64,000 nt of DNA from a virus, in the IMG/VR virus record IMGVR_UViG_3300031510_000007, positions 1 through 64,000 of that record; one strand, 5' to 3'. The translations under genes were made by a program, and so were the position numbers. The notes beneath the pieces are model-generated. The model had not been told where the DNA came from. It searched no databases and saw nothing but the letters and a program-made list of their open reading frames with translations. The first letter of the stretch is position 1; every line of letters begins with the position of its first letter. Below are positions 55,897 through 64,000 of this stretch, in pieces.

Positions 55897-57183
55897 TTAC
55901 ATGATGTTAGTGATTGCAACTCGGCGATAGTATGTGTTTTGATCGCCAGCAGCAGGACTTGTGTTGTCGATAGCGCCTGCACCATTTGAGGTAGCAAATG
56001 GGTTAGCAACCATGCCGTAACGAGTCTTGAAGCCAATCTTAGGTTGGAAGCTACTCTCACCAACCGCACGAACCATTTGCAATGGAACATATGGGCAGTA
56101 GAAGATGCCAGCATCGAATGCGCTAGAACCCTTGTAGCCAACAATCATGTAGTTAGCGCCTGCATATGGGTCGATGTAGACTTTCATGCGGCCATTAATG
56201 ACACCAGCGAATGTGTTGCCTGTGTCATCTACATTTAGCTTAGATGCGAGAGCAGGAGCATAGTCGAGGACGCCTGCCATCTGAAGTGCAGAAGCAACAT
56301 CAGAAGAACAAACAACAACGTTGCCTTTACCACGACGGGTCTGCTTTGCGATTTCATTAGCTTCACGTTCAATCTGGAACATGAGACCTTTGAACTTTTC
56401 AACACTCCAACGACCGTTAGCATCAACGTCTAGGTTGAATGTACCAGCAGCGGCGGTGTTTGTTTGAGCGCCAGCTTTGGCTGTGTGATAGATTGTGCGA
56501 ACAACTTCACGATTGATTTCTGCAAGAATTTCAGCAGAAAGAATGTTAGCAAGTTCTGTTTCAGCGTCAAGACCATGAATAGCCTTTAAATCTTGTGCTA
56601 GTTCAGTAGTGTACTCTGCTTTGAGCGCACGAGACTTGGCAGTAACAGTAACCTTGTCGATTTCGAAGCCCATCTGAGCATAAGCAGCTTCAGCTTCCAT
56701 TGTAGCCGTAGCAACACCAACACCAGTCGTTTCGGATCCAGCACCGAGAGCATTAGCGTGTGTACCTGCGCCAGAGAAGTCTGTGTCAGCTTCGCTGTGC
56801 AGCGCTTCAGTTGTAACAGTTGTCGTGTTAGCATACATGGACTTCATGGCAAAGATAAGCCCAGAAGGACCGGTCATTGGCTGAACACCACAAATGTCAT
56901 ATGCCATCAAATTAGGCATAGAACGACGAACGAGGCTAATCAACACAGGATCGTAAGTGTCGGTAGAAGCAACGCCACCAGAAGCGCCATCACCAATAGA
57001 GTTGGCAGGTGCGGCTTCCATCAGTAGGCTATTAGGTGACCAAGCAGCGCTTTCTCTTAGAGCCTTTTCGGTGTTCTCTAGGACAATAGCAGTAACTGCT
57101 CTTTTGTGATTATCTGTGATAGCTTCGAGGTCTGGATGCTCCAGAATAGGACGCCATTTGTTGTTTAGTTCTTCATTTAACAT
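55897..57183 (-). CDS. 23: Major capsid protein (T4 gp23-like)
   Basis: 428 residues. LIFAMKSMYANTTTVTTEAL, AEYTTELAQDLKAIHGLDAE and RRGKGNVVVCSSDVASALQM are gp23 landmarks. A predicted gp21 site SLLME|AAPANS near residue 55 matches the LxE|A consensus, as in T4 gp23 maturation. Late promoter at 57222-57229; strong terminator after the gene. Confidence 0.96.
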   Translation of the reverse strand: MLNEELNNKWRPILEHPDLEAITDNHKRAVTAIVLENTEKALRESAAWSPNSLLMEAAPANSIGDGASGGVASTDTYDPVLISLVRRSMPNLMAYDICGVQPMTGPSGLIFAMKSMYANTTTVTTEALHSEADTDFSGAGTHANALGAGSETTGVGVATATMEAEAAYAQMGFEIDKVTVTAKSRALKAEYTTELAQDLKAIHGLDAETELANILSAEILAEINREVVRTIYHTAKAGAQTNTAAAGTFNLDVDANGRWSVEKFKGLMFQIEREANEIAKQTRRGKGNVVVCSSDVASALQMAGVLDYAPALASKLNVDDTGNTFAGVINGRMKVYIDPYAGANYMIVGYKGSSAFDAGIFYCPYVPLQMVRAVGESSFQPKIGFKTRYGMVANPFATSNGAGAIDNTSPAAGDQNTYYRRVAITNIM

Positions 57184-57221
57184 TTTAGAAGATTCTCCTT
57201 AACTAAGAATATTTATTTAAC

Positions 57222-57229
57222 TATTTATA
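57222..57229 (-). promoter_or_regulatory. T4-type late promoter for gene 23
   Basis: TATAAATA on the minus strand, immediately after the gp22 stop; leader contains GGAG before ATG 57183. Confidence 0.82.
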
Positions 57230-58126
57230 CTATTTGATATTTCTGAAAGTCTTGCTGATGGATTTAGCATAGAGAGCCATCTGAGGGTCAACATACTTCG
57301 CATCTGATTCCTCATTTACTGGATCTAATTCGTCCGTCTCTTCAACAATTGCTGATTTGCCAAAATAGTTTTCTTTGATGATTTCAACTTTACGACTGTA
57401 ATCATCAAGGTCTACATATTCTAGGCCTTCGGTGAGCGAACGCAGCTTTTCAGTCTGTGTATCTGCTAGTCCTTCTGAAAGAACATCGAATACGTCCGAC
57501 TTCTTAGCTTCATCAAGCTCTTTGGAAACCTCAATGTTTGTATCAAGCTGTTCGTTGAGGCTCTTTTCAAGCTCTTCGATCTTCTGTGCCATTTCAGCGA
57601 CCAGATCGACTTCTTCGTCAGGAACATCAATATGATGCTCTGAGAAAAGTTCTTTAAGACCAGAGATGAACGACTCTGCAATATCAGAGCGAATTCCACT
57701 CTCCACTGCAAGTTCGTTTGCTTCCATCCACTGCTCTGACACGTAATCTAGATATGAGTCAACCTTCTTAGTGAGGTCTTCTGTAGCTAGTTCTACTTGC
57801 TCATCTAGTTTGAAATTAAATTCTTCTTCTAAACGAGAAACTTCTGCATTAACTTTTTCTAAAACAACTGCCTCAAAGAGAACAGCAGCCTTTTCTTTAA
57901 AATCTTCTGATAGTTCTTCACCACCAAAAATTTCTTCTACTGCTTCGCTCATAGAGTTATCGGCACCTATTTTTGTTTCGCTATCAGATACCGTATCATC
58001 GGAATCATCAGCAATTACTTCATCAGCTTTACGCTTCTTGACACTAACTGCGGCCGATTCCATTACTTCGGAATCACTTGCAGATGCCTTCAACTCGTCT
58101 AACTGATCAATTTCTTGATCTGACAT
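57230..58126 (-). CDS. 22: Prohead scaffold (T4 gp22-like)
   Basis: 298 residues. Very acidic and helical (FNFKLDEQVELATEDLTKKV, FDVLSEGLADTQTEKLRSLT), with the TxxxRSLTEGLEY motif typical of gp22. It is followed by gp23 and preceded by gp21. The scaffold is degraded by gp21 during head maturation. Confidence 0.9.
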   Translation of the reverse strand: MSDQEIDQLDELKASASDSEVMESAAVSVKKRKADEVIADDSDDTVSDSETKIGADNSMSEAVEEIFGGEELSEDFKEKAAVLFEAVVLEKVNAEVSRLEEEFNFKLDEQVELATEDLTKKVDSYLDYVSEQWMEANELAVESGIRSDIAESFISGLKELFSEHHIDVPDEEVDLVAEMAQKIEELEKSLNEQLDTNIEVSKELDEAKKSDVFDVLSEGLADTQTEKLRSLTEGLEYVDLDDYSRKVEIIKENYFGKSAIVEETDELDPVNEESDAKYVDPQMALYAKSISKTFRNIK

Positions 58127-58161
58127 ATGTTGTCTCCTTCGAGTTTATTAGTTATTTAGTT

Positions 58162-58169
58162 TATTTATA
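58162..58169 (-). promoter_or_regulatory. T4-type late promoter for gene 22
   Basis: TATAAATA on the minus strand, 36 bp before ATG 58126, just downstream of the gp21 stop. Confidence 0.78.
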
Positions 58170-58176
58170 AAAAATG

Positions 58177-58845
58177 TTATTTTGAAATATTATTCAAGAA
58201 TTTTGCAAATATTTTGAACTTTTGTTCTTCGAGTTTACGAGGAGAGAGTTTTTTAGTCTCTGCTACAATCTGTTCAACCATTTGTTCACGCATCCAGTTA
58301 CCAGAAGCGATATCATAAAACCATTCTGACCCTTCCATAATACCCTTTACGAAAGCATCAGGAGCAGATGGGTCAGCGACGATATCGCCAGCAGTAGCGA
58401 GCATGAAATCGCCCTGTACTTCCATAATACCTTTCCCTGTTTGCTTAATTGACCCCATGCCACGAGATGATACGCCAAGTGTTGCACCTTCGTCCATAAG
58501 ATTCTTTACTACCTTACCCATTGGAGTATCCATAATCTTTGCTTTACCAACAAAGTTTGAGCCCTCTTGATGTAAGTCAGTAATCATATGTGACACTCGC
58601 TCAAGGTTGATGGTTGGTCCATCAGGATGTCCGAGTTCACCAAAAGCTCTTTTTTTCTCTACAAATTCTTTATTATATCTCTTCACTTCTTTCGCAATAA
58701 CTTCAGAAGGATAGACACGCCCATTACGATTTTTGAGGTCGCCTTGCATGAAGACGCCTTCAATGAAATAGTTTTTTGGCTTACCTTCTTCGGCAGCTTC
58801 TGTGATGTATTTAACATCATCGTTTATTTCGCAGATTAATTTCAT
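58177..58845 (-). CDS. 21: Prohead protease (T4 gp21-like)
   Basis: 222 residues. The S21-type core has RAFGELGHPDGPTINLERVS (His), AKIMDTPMGKVV and GATLGVSSRGMG (Ser). It cleaves scaffold, capsid and internal proteins at (L/I)xE|(A/G/S)-type sites, so it is the expected processing enzyme for the sites noted at 20.6-25.9 kb and 59.2-60.7 kb. Confidence 0.94.
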   Translation of the reverse strand: MKLICEINDDVKYITEAAEEGKPKNYFIEGVFMQGDLKNRNGRVYPSEVIAKEVKRYNKEFVEKKRAFGELGHPDGPTINLERVSHMITDLHQEGSNFVGKAKIMDTPMGKVVKNLMDEGATLGVSSRGMGSIKQTGKGIMEVQGDFMLATAGDIVADPSAPDAFVKGIMEGSEWFYDIASGNWMREQMVEQIVAETKKLSPRKLEEQKFKIFAKFLNNISK

Positions 58846-58854
58846 TGTCCTACC

Positions 58855-59145
58855 CTAACCGTTAGAAACTGGTGTTCTGAAAACGTGGTCGCAAGCGGCA
58901 TTTAAACTAACGTAAACTTCGCCATCGCCCGCAGCACCGCTTCTAAGTTCACCAATGTCGATAAGTACGACATGCCCCGGTCCTACTGTAATCATAGTAG
59001 AAACCGCTGAAGAGGTTGTTCCAAATGAAACATTAGCAATGACTGTTGTATTACTATTGTAAATTCTTTGAAATCTACCATCTGTGATTTCAGCATGAGT
59101 AGCTGTGACTGCTACTGTATTTGCTATAAGTTTGATTGCTGGCAT
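58855..59145 (-). CDS. Small structural-looking protein (96 aa)
   Basis: MPAIKLIANTVAVTATHAEI, then IYNSNTTVIANVSFGTTSSA and VGPGHVVLIDIGELRSGAAG. Beta-rich with many Thr/Val/Ala and no Lys-rich tail. It sits between gp21 and the 504-aa protein in the head locus. Its fold could be a small capsid decoration or neck protein; unassigned. Confidence 0.72.
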   Translation of the reverse strand: MPAIKLIANTVAVTATHAEITDGRFQRIYNSNTTVIANVSFGTTSSAVSTMITVGPGHVVLIDIGELRSGAAGDGEVYVSLNAACDHVFRTPVSNG

Positions 59146-59156
59146 ATTTATCTCCC

Positions 59157-60671
59157 TTACATTGCTTGCTTGGCAAAGGCAAGAATCTCACTATTAGATT
59201 TCTTGTCTTGCATAAACTTAGCGAGCATTGTCTTTGTGTTTGCAGGGTTCAACGACTTATATAGATTATTGAGCGCTGCTGCATCATCTTTAGAAACCTT
59301 TACCGTACTACCATCTTTAAGTTTCATGTCGGTAGCGCTGAAATTAACTGCTTCATCAAGGTCAACGGATTCGTATACTTCGTATGTCTTACCAGCAACT
59401 ACGAAAGTTTTATCACCCTTTTCTTTAGCTGCTTTTAGCGCCATTCCAAATGCGTTACCTTCCTTCATCATCTTATTAATCTCAGCACCCTTCATATTGT
59501 GCTTTGTAATAAGTTTTGTAACTGCACTTTGAGTTACAAAAGGAATGTCCGCTTTTACCAACTTAATAAGCATCGCTTTATTGTCAGCAAACTTATTCAT
59601 AATGGCAGATAGCTTCTTAGCGTTATCTAAACTGATTTTCTTATCACGCATTGGCTCATATGCTTTTTTGAGTTTAGCAATACCTGCTGCGCTTTCCTCT
59701 AACTCTTCATTTGGGCCATAGCCTTTAGGAGTTACATCTTTAGTGCGTGACGCAACATCTTTTTTTGATTTACCCTTTGCCATTCTTTTAGCAGCATCTG
59801 GGTTTAAATTACCTTTCTTATCAAGAAACTTTGCAAGATGAGGCGGCAACCCATTTGATGCTTCATCAAGGTCAACTTCTTCAATTACATTTTTAGGAAA
59901 CGATTTTTCAATATATTTCACTACATCTTGAGTAGACCTACTATCCATTTTTGCAACAATCTTAAACTTACTACCAGATTTAGATGCAATTGTTTGGCCG
60001 CCCATTCCAGTTTTCTCTAACTTCTTTCCATCAGTTGATAACATTTTACCATTCATAGATTTACCACTATAGAACGCATCTACAACTTGTTTATCTTTTG
60101 GATTTAATGCTTCATCAAGGTCAACTTCTTCTGGAACATATTCATTCTTCTGCATCATTTTCATTGCCCCAGTTGCAAGTTTGACAATAGGAAGTTTTTC
60201 CATCTTCTTCTTGGTTGCGTCATTTACCTTGTCATAGATTTGCGAAATAGCAGATGCAGTGAAAGAATCGACCATAACACCATCAATCTTTGCAGCAGAT
60301 TTCTTGGAGGCAATCTCTTTTACCTTGTCGATAACACTCTCATTACAAATTTGTTTTGCAAACATTACGGCTTTCCAGCTTTCGCCATAAGTAGCTCGTA
60401 ATGATTCTTCATTCATTTCGCATTCACAATCTTCACATCCACAGTTTTCACATTTACACTTAGTAATATTTTCTTCATAAACCGCAGCGTCTTTACCTTC
60501 TTCACTATCAGCAATACGTTTCTTCTTACCAGGAGACTTTTTTGTACCCTTTAAAGTTTCTGCATCGTTTAGCGGATGGTCAACGATACCAACGACGTGC
60601 TTGTCTTTGAAACGTTTTTCGCCAGCAGCTTTTGGCTCCAGCAGTTCTTGTAAATCTTTAAAGGATAGCAT
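59157..60671 (-). CDS. Modular head-locus protein with repeated VDLDEA gp21-like sites
   Basis: 504 residues from ATG 60671. N terminus MLSFKDLQELLE|PKA resembles a capsid-targeting sequence. A metal-binding-like motif with six Cys, KCKCENCGCEDCEC, is at about 71-84. VDLDE|A occurs three times (187, 270, 440) plus LEE|S near 326, splitting the chain into helical, Lys-rich modules of about 60-170 residues. It occupies the place of T4 gene 68/67 between gp20 and gp21. I propose a core protein cleaved into several internal peptides. Confidence 0.78.
   Translation of the reverse strand: MLSFKDLQELLEPKAAGEKRFKDKHVVGIVDHPLNDAETLKGTKKSPGKKKRIADSEEGKDAAVYEENITKCKCENCGCEDCECEMNEESLRATYGESWKAVMFAKQICNESVIDKVKEIASKKSAAKIDGVMVDSFTASAISQIYDKVNDATKKKMEKLPIVKLATGAMKMMQKNEYVPEEVDLDEALNPKDKQVVDAFYSGKSMNGKMLSTDGKKLEKTGMGGQTIASKSGSKFKIVAKMDSRSTQDVVKYIEKSFPKNVIEEVDLDEASNGLPPHLAKFLDKKGNLNPDAAKRMAKGKSKKDVASRTKDVTPKGYGPNEELEESAAGIAKLKKAYEPMRDKKISLDNAKKLSAIMNKFADNKAMLIKLVKADIPFVTQSAVTKLITKHNMKGAEINKMMKEGNAFGMALKAAKEKGDKTFVVAGKTYEVYESVDLDEAVNFSATDMKLKDGSTVKVSKDDAAALNNLYKSLNPANTKTMLAKFMQDKKSNSEILAFAKQAM
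59351..60125 (-). repeat. Three copies of a 17-bp linker repeat
   Basis: gcttcatcaaggtcaac occurs exactly at 59351-59367, 59860-59876 and 60109-60125. On the minus strand it encodes VDLDEA. A diverged copy (one mismatch in the core) lies near 21635 in the 840-aa gene. Confidence 0.85.
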
Positions 60672-60696
60672 TTGTGAGTTCCTTATAATTTGTTTT

Positions 60697-60924
60697 TTAG
60701 TATTCTGTGCTGTCAACGTCTGGTTCATCGTCGAGATCAACGTTTAAATCAAAGTCGTCCTCTTCGGCACCATTCATCATCTGCTGTGCAATATCTTCTC
60801 TTTTAGCATCGATAGCAGCACTAATCTTGTCCTGCATTATGTCTTGAAATGCGGTTTGAAAATCGTTTGGTTGATTTTCGTGAGCGTGTTTCAACAAATC
60901 TACTATATTATTTTCTACCATCAT
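60697..60924 (-). CDS. 67: Prohead core protein, gp67-like
   Basis: 75 residues. MMVENNIVDLLKHAHENQPN and FQTAFQDIMQDKISAAIDAK followed by an acidic tail EEDDFDLNVDLDDEPDVDST. Position between gp20 and the head core genes and its acidic composition match T4 gp67, which forms the prohead core. Late box 60937-60944 directly upstream. Confidence 0.82.
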   Translation of the reverse strand: MMVENNIVDLLKHAHENQPNDFQTAFQDIMQDKISAAIDAKREDIAQQMMNGAEEDDFDLNVDLDDEPDVDSTEY

Positions 60925-60936
60925 ACCAACTCCATA

Positions 60937-60944
60937 TATTTATA
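60937..60944 (-). promoter_or_regulatory. T4-type late promoter for the gp67-like gene
   Basis: TATAAATA on the minus strand, 12 bp before ATG 60924, with GGAG in the very short leader. Confidence 0.72.
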
Positions 60945-60948
60945 TCAA

Positions 60949-62520
60949 TTAAGATTGTTCTGTTTCATCATTTGGTTCTGCTTCGACGCTCTGGTCATCA
61001 TCTTCTTCACCTTCATCATCAAGGTCATCATCACCATTTGCTTTTGCTTCAATAGCAATTTGCTCATCAATGTCTTTTATATCGTCTTCTGATTGTTGAA
61101 GTACGTTCATACGAACCCATTTTTCAGAGTAGTATTTACCAGTATATTCGTCAATATCAGCAACAATCTGTAGTCTATTTTGTAGTATTTCAGCCTGTTT
61201 CAATTCTTCAAAATGATTATCGTGCATAAAGTCGAAGCGAATAGCCGATTTAATCTTAGGCCAATCTTCTGGTGCAATCACACCTTTCAGAATTAATTGC
61301 TTCTCAAGAATTTTATTGAATAGAATAGAGAATCGATTTCGTAGTCGATTGATGAACTTAGAAAACTTCACTTCATCTCTCGTGATTTCAGAAGCTCTAC
61401 CGAGAGCAAACCCACTCTCCGTTTCAAGCCTTGAAATAGGCACGTTCAGCGATTGAAACACTCTCTTTTGAAAATATAAAATATCGTCCATTTCACCAAG
61501 ATTTTGACCACCTGGAAGAGTTGTGATTTCTGTACCTTTACCACCTTCTCTTCTTGGAAGCCAGAAGTCTTCCATCATCGTCATGAACTTACGGTCATCA
61601 CGAACTTCGCCAGTAGTCGCATCATAAACGAGTCTGTTCTTATGTTTTGCCATCATATCTCTTAGATATTGCTCTGCCTTCATCTTAGGTAGATTACCAA
61701 CATCAATATAGAAAATACGGCGCTCTGGCGCACGAGAAATACGATAGATAACAGCAGCATCTTCAAGCATTCTCAATTGATTCATAGGCTTGATTGCCTT
61801 ATGAAGATGAGAGAGAACGAGCGAGTTGTTTTCGTTTAAAATGCCAGATGTGGTGTGAACAATAGAATCTTTAGAAATTTTAAGACCCTTCGTGCCATCC
61901 ATTCCACCAGCAGAACCGATAGAAGCTGTCTGTGCAGAAAATCCCTTGTCACTAAAGATATAGTATTCATTCTTCGTTTTTTGTATTACTGTTTCGCCTT
62001 CACGCTTCTTCTCAACTTCTTTTATCTTACGAATCTTTCTTGGATCAATAAAACGTAACTCTTTAATGCCTTCACGAACATTATTTTCGTCAATGATTGC
62101 ATGATAGTAGAGCCTACCATCAACATACCATTTTTGAAAAACATCGTAGCCGACATTGGAAAAATCTAACAGGCGAATAACTTCGTCAAACTCTTCACGA
62201 ATTCTTTTTTTAATCGAATCTGGTTGGTCTAAGTCGTCTGTAACGCACTCGACAACTTTTTTGTTATCAGTTACAACAACTGCTTCATTTACAATATCTT
62301 CAACTGCTTTTTGAACTTCGGGTTGTTGAACCATATTGCGATATTTTGTGACAAGCTCTGCTTCGTTTTTAGCGCCACCTTCTAAATCAACATATGTGCC
62401 ATAAGCACCACCAGCAGCTACAACTAAAGAACCTTCGTCATCTGTTGCGGGAGCAAATGACTTAATGTCTTTTGTATTATCACTTTTTCTTTTAATTTCA
62501 AAACCGAACAGATTTGCCAT
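60949..62520 (-). CDS. 20: Portal vertex protein (T4 gp20-like)
   Basis: 523 residues. KYRNMVQQPEVQKAVEDIVN, DEFDEVIRLLDFSN-like helix, YVDGRLYYHAIIDENN, PERRIFYIDVGNLPKMKAEQ and GRASEITRDEVKFSKFINRL are portal signatures. It forms the dodecameric DNA entry ring. Acidic C-terminal tail (DDDLDDEGEEDDDQSVEAEP). Confidence 0.95.
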   Translation of the reverse strand: MANLFGFEIKRKSDNTKDIKSFAPATDDEGSLVVAAGGAYGTYVDLEGGAKNEAELVTKYRNMVQQPEVQKAVEDIVNEAVVVTDNKKVVECVTDDLDQPDSIKKRIREEFDEVIRLLDFSNVGYDVFQKWYVDGRLYYHAIIDENNVREGIKELRFIDPRKIRKIKEVEKKREGETVIQKTKNEYYIFSDKGFSAQTASIGSAGGMDGTKGLKISKDSIVHTTSGILNENNSLVLSHLHKAIKPMNQLRMLEDAAVIYRISRAPERRIFYIDVGNLPKMKAEQYLRDMMAKHKNRLVYDATTGEVRDDRKFMTMMEDFWLPRREGGKGTEITTLPGGQNLGEMDDILYFQKRVFQSLNVPISRLETESGFALGRASEITRDEVKFSKFINRLRNRFSILFNKILEKQLILKGVIAPEDWPKIKSAIRFDFMHDNHFEELKQAEILQNRLQIVADIDEYTGKYYSEKWVRMNVLQQSEDDIKDIDEQIAIEAKANGDDDLDDEGEEDDDQSVEAEPNDETEQS

Positions 62521-62545
62521 ACTGATATTATACCCCTATAGATTG

Positions 62546-62572
62546 GAGGGGACCGAAAATGTCAGTCCCCTC
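62546..62572 (-). terminator. Hairpin in the gp20 leader
   Basis: GAGGGGAC (62572-62565), 11-nt loop, GTCCCCTC (62553-62546) on the minus strand, with no U run. It lies between the late box at 62582-62589 and ATG 62520, so it is probably a leader stem rather than a full terminator. Confidence 0.55.
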
Positions 62573-62581
62573 ATACAAATC

Positions 62582-62589
62582 TATTTATA
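62582..62589 (-). promoter_or_regulatory. T4-type late promoter for gene 20
   Basis: TATAAATA on the minus strand, adjacent to the gp19 stop. Confidence 0.72.
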
Positions 62590-63138
62590 TTAGGCGGTTG
62601 AGTTGCCTGTGATGCCACCAGAAACTTCCCAGAAATCATATTGGAACGTAACTGTGAATTCTTCAATCGCATCAGTTGTTTCCCAAGCCATTTCAATAGC
62701 GGAAACTTCAGTTGGGAACATACCGTTGAAAGTATACTCACGAATAGGAACACCAGTCTTAGAGAACTGTGTAATCTGAGCATTCGATTTGTATAGTAGT
62801 GGTGAAGCAGAACCAAACTCACGAATATTACCAGCGTGAGAGTTGATCGAGTTTGACCACTGTTCCATTGCGTTACGGATGAGAAAGTCTTCATCGTTGA
62901 TGATAGTGACGGTCCATTCAGCGAATGTTCTATCACCAGCAACTTTAATCTTGCGACCAAAGTATGGCACTTCAATCACACCTGTGGTAGATGCTGGTAT
63001 CTGTGCTGCTTTGACCATGAATGGTACTTTAATGTCACCGGCACCATTTGCTGGATTAGAAATCTGTACTTGAAAGAGCGATGCTCTCGCTCCTCCAAGT
63101 GTCAGTTGGCTTCTAATTTCTTGAATGTTGAAAGCCAT
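62590..63138 (-). CDS. 19: Tail tube protein (T4 gp19-like)
   Basis: 182 residues. MAFNIQEIRSQLTLGGARAS, FQVQISNPANGAGDIKVPFM, KAAQIPASTTGVIEVPYFGR and AEWTVTIINDEDFLIRNAME are gp19 features. It polymerises into the tail tube inside the gp18 sheath. A near-match late box AATAAATA lies at 63165-63172. Confidence 0.94.
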   Translation of the reverse strand: MAFNIQEIRSQLTLGGARASLFQVQISNPANGAGDIKVPFMVKAAQIPASTTGVIEVPYFGRKIKVAGDRTFAEWTVTIINDEDFLIRNAMEQWSNSINSHAGNIREFGSASPLLYKSNAQITQFSKTGVPIREYTFNGMFPTEVSAIEMAWETTDAIEEFTVTFQYDFWEVSGGITGNSTA

Positions 63139-63164
63139 TATTTAATAACTCCTTTGTTTAATGC

Positions 63165-63172
63165 TATTTATT
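63165..63172 (-). promoter_or_regulatory. Near-match late box for gene 19
   Basis: AATAAATA on the minus strand (one mismatch to TATAAATA), in the gap between genes 18 and 19. Confidence 0.5.
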
Positions 63173-63182
63173 CGTTTTGTTA

Positions 63183-64000
63183 TTAGAACTTACCTACAAT
63201 TTCTTCAAACTCTACGCCAGTTCTAACTGCAACGAAGTTCAACTGAATGAAGTTGATTGATCTAGCAGGCTTAATATAAATGTCGCCAATAAACTCGTTA
63301 CGGTCAATAACTTCGCCAGTATTGTTCGATGTATCACAAACAACTCGGAAGTCATAGATACCACGACGACCTTGAACGTCACGGAGGAATGGTTCAACTA
63401 GATTTCGAAACTGTGCCCGTGTAAACTCATCATTGAATTCGAAGAGTGAATATTTAGCAGCAGTAGCGATTGCTTTTTCAAGAACAATAAAGAGACGACG
63501 AACGTTAATGCGGTCAAATGCGCTTGGTCTAGCAAGTAGTGTCTTGTCGCCAAAGAGTAGTGTGCCCTGACCAGCTTGTGTAATAACTGGGTTTACGCCA
63601 GCTTTGTAGAGTTGATCTCGTTCACCTTTCTTAGGATTGTATGCTAATTTAACAACGTTCTTGATGATACCACGATTGTAACCTGCTGGCGAATACCATG
63701 GGTCACGAGTTGTGTCTGTGCGAACGCAAAGACCAGCAATGTCACCGTTAAGTGGCACATATCGGAACTTATCGTTATATTTGTCATACTGATATTTGTA
63801 ACCAGAGTCAACAACAGCATATGAAGATTGAGTTAGAGCAGCTTCGAATGCTAGAACTTGATCAAGTTCAGCACCAATTGCTTGCTCAACAACGTCAGTG
63901 CGTTCTGGTGAGATGAATACGACACAATCTTTACGATTTTCAGCGACATTATCGATGATATAGTTAGCAGTCGTTGTATTAGCTTTACCTGCGAGGAAGA
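63183..64000 (-). CDS. 18: Tail sheath protein (T4 gp18-like), N-terminal part cut by window edge
   Basis: The open frame reaches the right edge with no start; about 271 C-terminal residues are visible. RYVPLNGDIAGLCVRTDTTR, DPWYSPAGYNRGIIKNVVKL, TQAGQGTLLFGDKTL and FDRINVRRLFIVLEKAIATA are tail sheath signatures. It contracts around the gp19 tube at infection. Confidence 0.95.
   Translation of the reverse strand, partial: FLAGKANTTTANYIIDNVAENRKDCVVFISPERTDVVEQAIGAELDQVLAFEAALTQSSYAVVDSGYKYQYDKYNDKFRYVPLNGDIAGLCVRTDTTRDPWYSPAGYNRGIIKNVVKLAYNPKKGERDQLYKAGVNPVITQAGQGTLLFGDKTLLARPSAFDRINVRRLFIVLEKAIATAAKYSLFEFNDEFTRAQFRNLVEPFLRDVQGRRGIYDFRVVCDTSNNTGEVIDRNEFIGDIYIKPARSINFIQLNFVAVRTGVEFEEIVGKF

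Overview
The window is part of the genome of a T4-like marine myovirus with an A+T-rich genome. It carries the T4 replication, recombination and late-transcription core: gp41, gp61, gp43, gp44, gp62, gp45, RegA, UvsX, UvsY, UvsW, gp46, gp47, gp55 and RNase H. It also carries the T4 head and tail order gp18-gp19-gp20-gp67-like-gp21-gp22-gp23. The accessory set (PhoH, Hsp20, MazG, HesB/IscA, ribonucleotide reductase, 2OG oxygenase, phosphate permease) resembles myophages of pelagic bacteria such as the Pelagibacter or methylophage type. The host is inferred from this and is not shown by the sequence. Both edges cut genes: an exonuclease on the left and the tail sheath on the right.

Layout. Almost everything is on the minus strand. 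0.6-9.5 kb: PhoH, RNase H, a glycosyltransferase, a SleB-type lysin, DUF932 and GNAT genes, and many small genes. 9.5-16.5 kb: a nuclease-like gene, nrdB, nrdC, nrdA, a 2OG oxygenase, an HD-like protein and primase. 16.5-20.6 kb: a membrane coiled-coil protein, an overlapping spanin pair, structural proteins, a cupin and an SNase. 20.6-26.0 kb: four proteins with T4-like capsid-targeting N termini. They are an NMNAT-like/kinase polyprotein, an ADP-ribosyltransferase-like protein, a KxDG nucleotidyltransferase-like protein and a PD-(D/E)XK nuclease. 26.8-29.9 kb: a plus-strand cassette of six secreted or membrane proteins behind a late promoter. 30.65-30.83 kb: a tiny plus-strand unit (late promoter, about 160 nt, terminator). 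30.8-39.1 kb: gp41, UvsX, a PiT phosphate permease, Hsp20, RegA and the clamp and clamp loader. 39.2-45.2 kb: a probable DNA-modification island (glycosyltransferases, Mom-like GNAT, ParB-like). 45.3-55.2 kb: polymerase, gp46/47, gp55, UvsW, Fe-S carrier, UvsY and sugar-phosphate enzymes. 55.2-64 kb: head and tail genes.

Regulation. Two promoter classes are visible. One is sigma70-like (TTGACA, 16-17 bp, TATAAT). It includes a subfamily of three copies sharing TTGACATT-N11-CTGTATAATAGC, one of which points antisense. The other is the T4 late box TATAAATA, which precedes capsid genes, the internal-protein cluster, the ParB-like gene, the secreted cassette and the small RNA unit. gp55 is encoded here and would recognise the late box. 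Several promoters are interleaved with terminator hairpins.

Main hypothesis. The 20.6-26.0 kb cluster, together with the 504-aa protein of the head locus, looks like a set of capsid-packaged effectors. They carry predicted prohead-protease (gp21) sites of the form LxE|A or LxE|G. In two of them these sites separate modules, and the linkers are encoded by near-identical DNA that could allow module shuffling.
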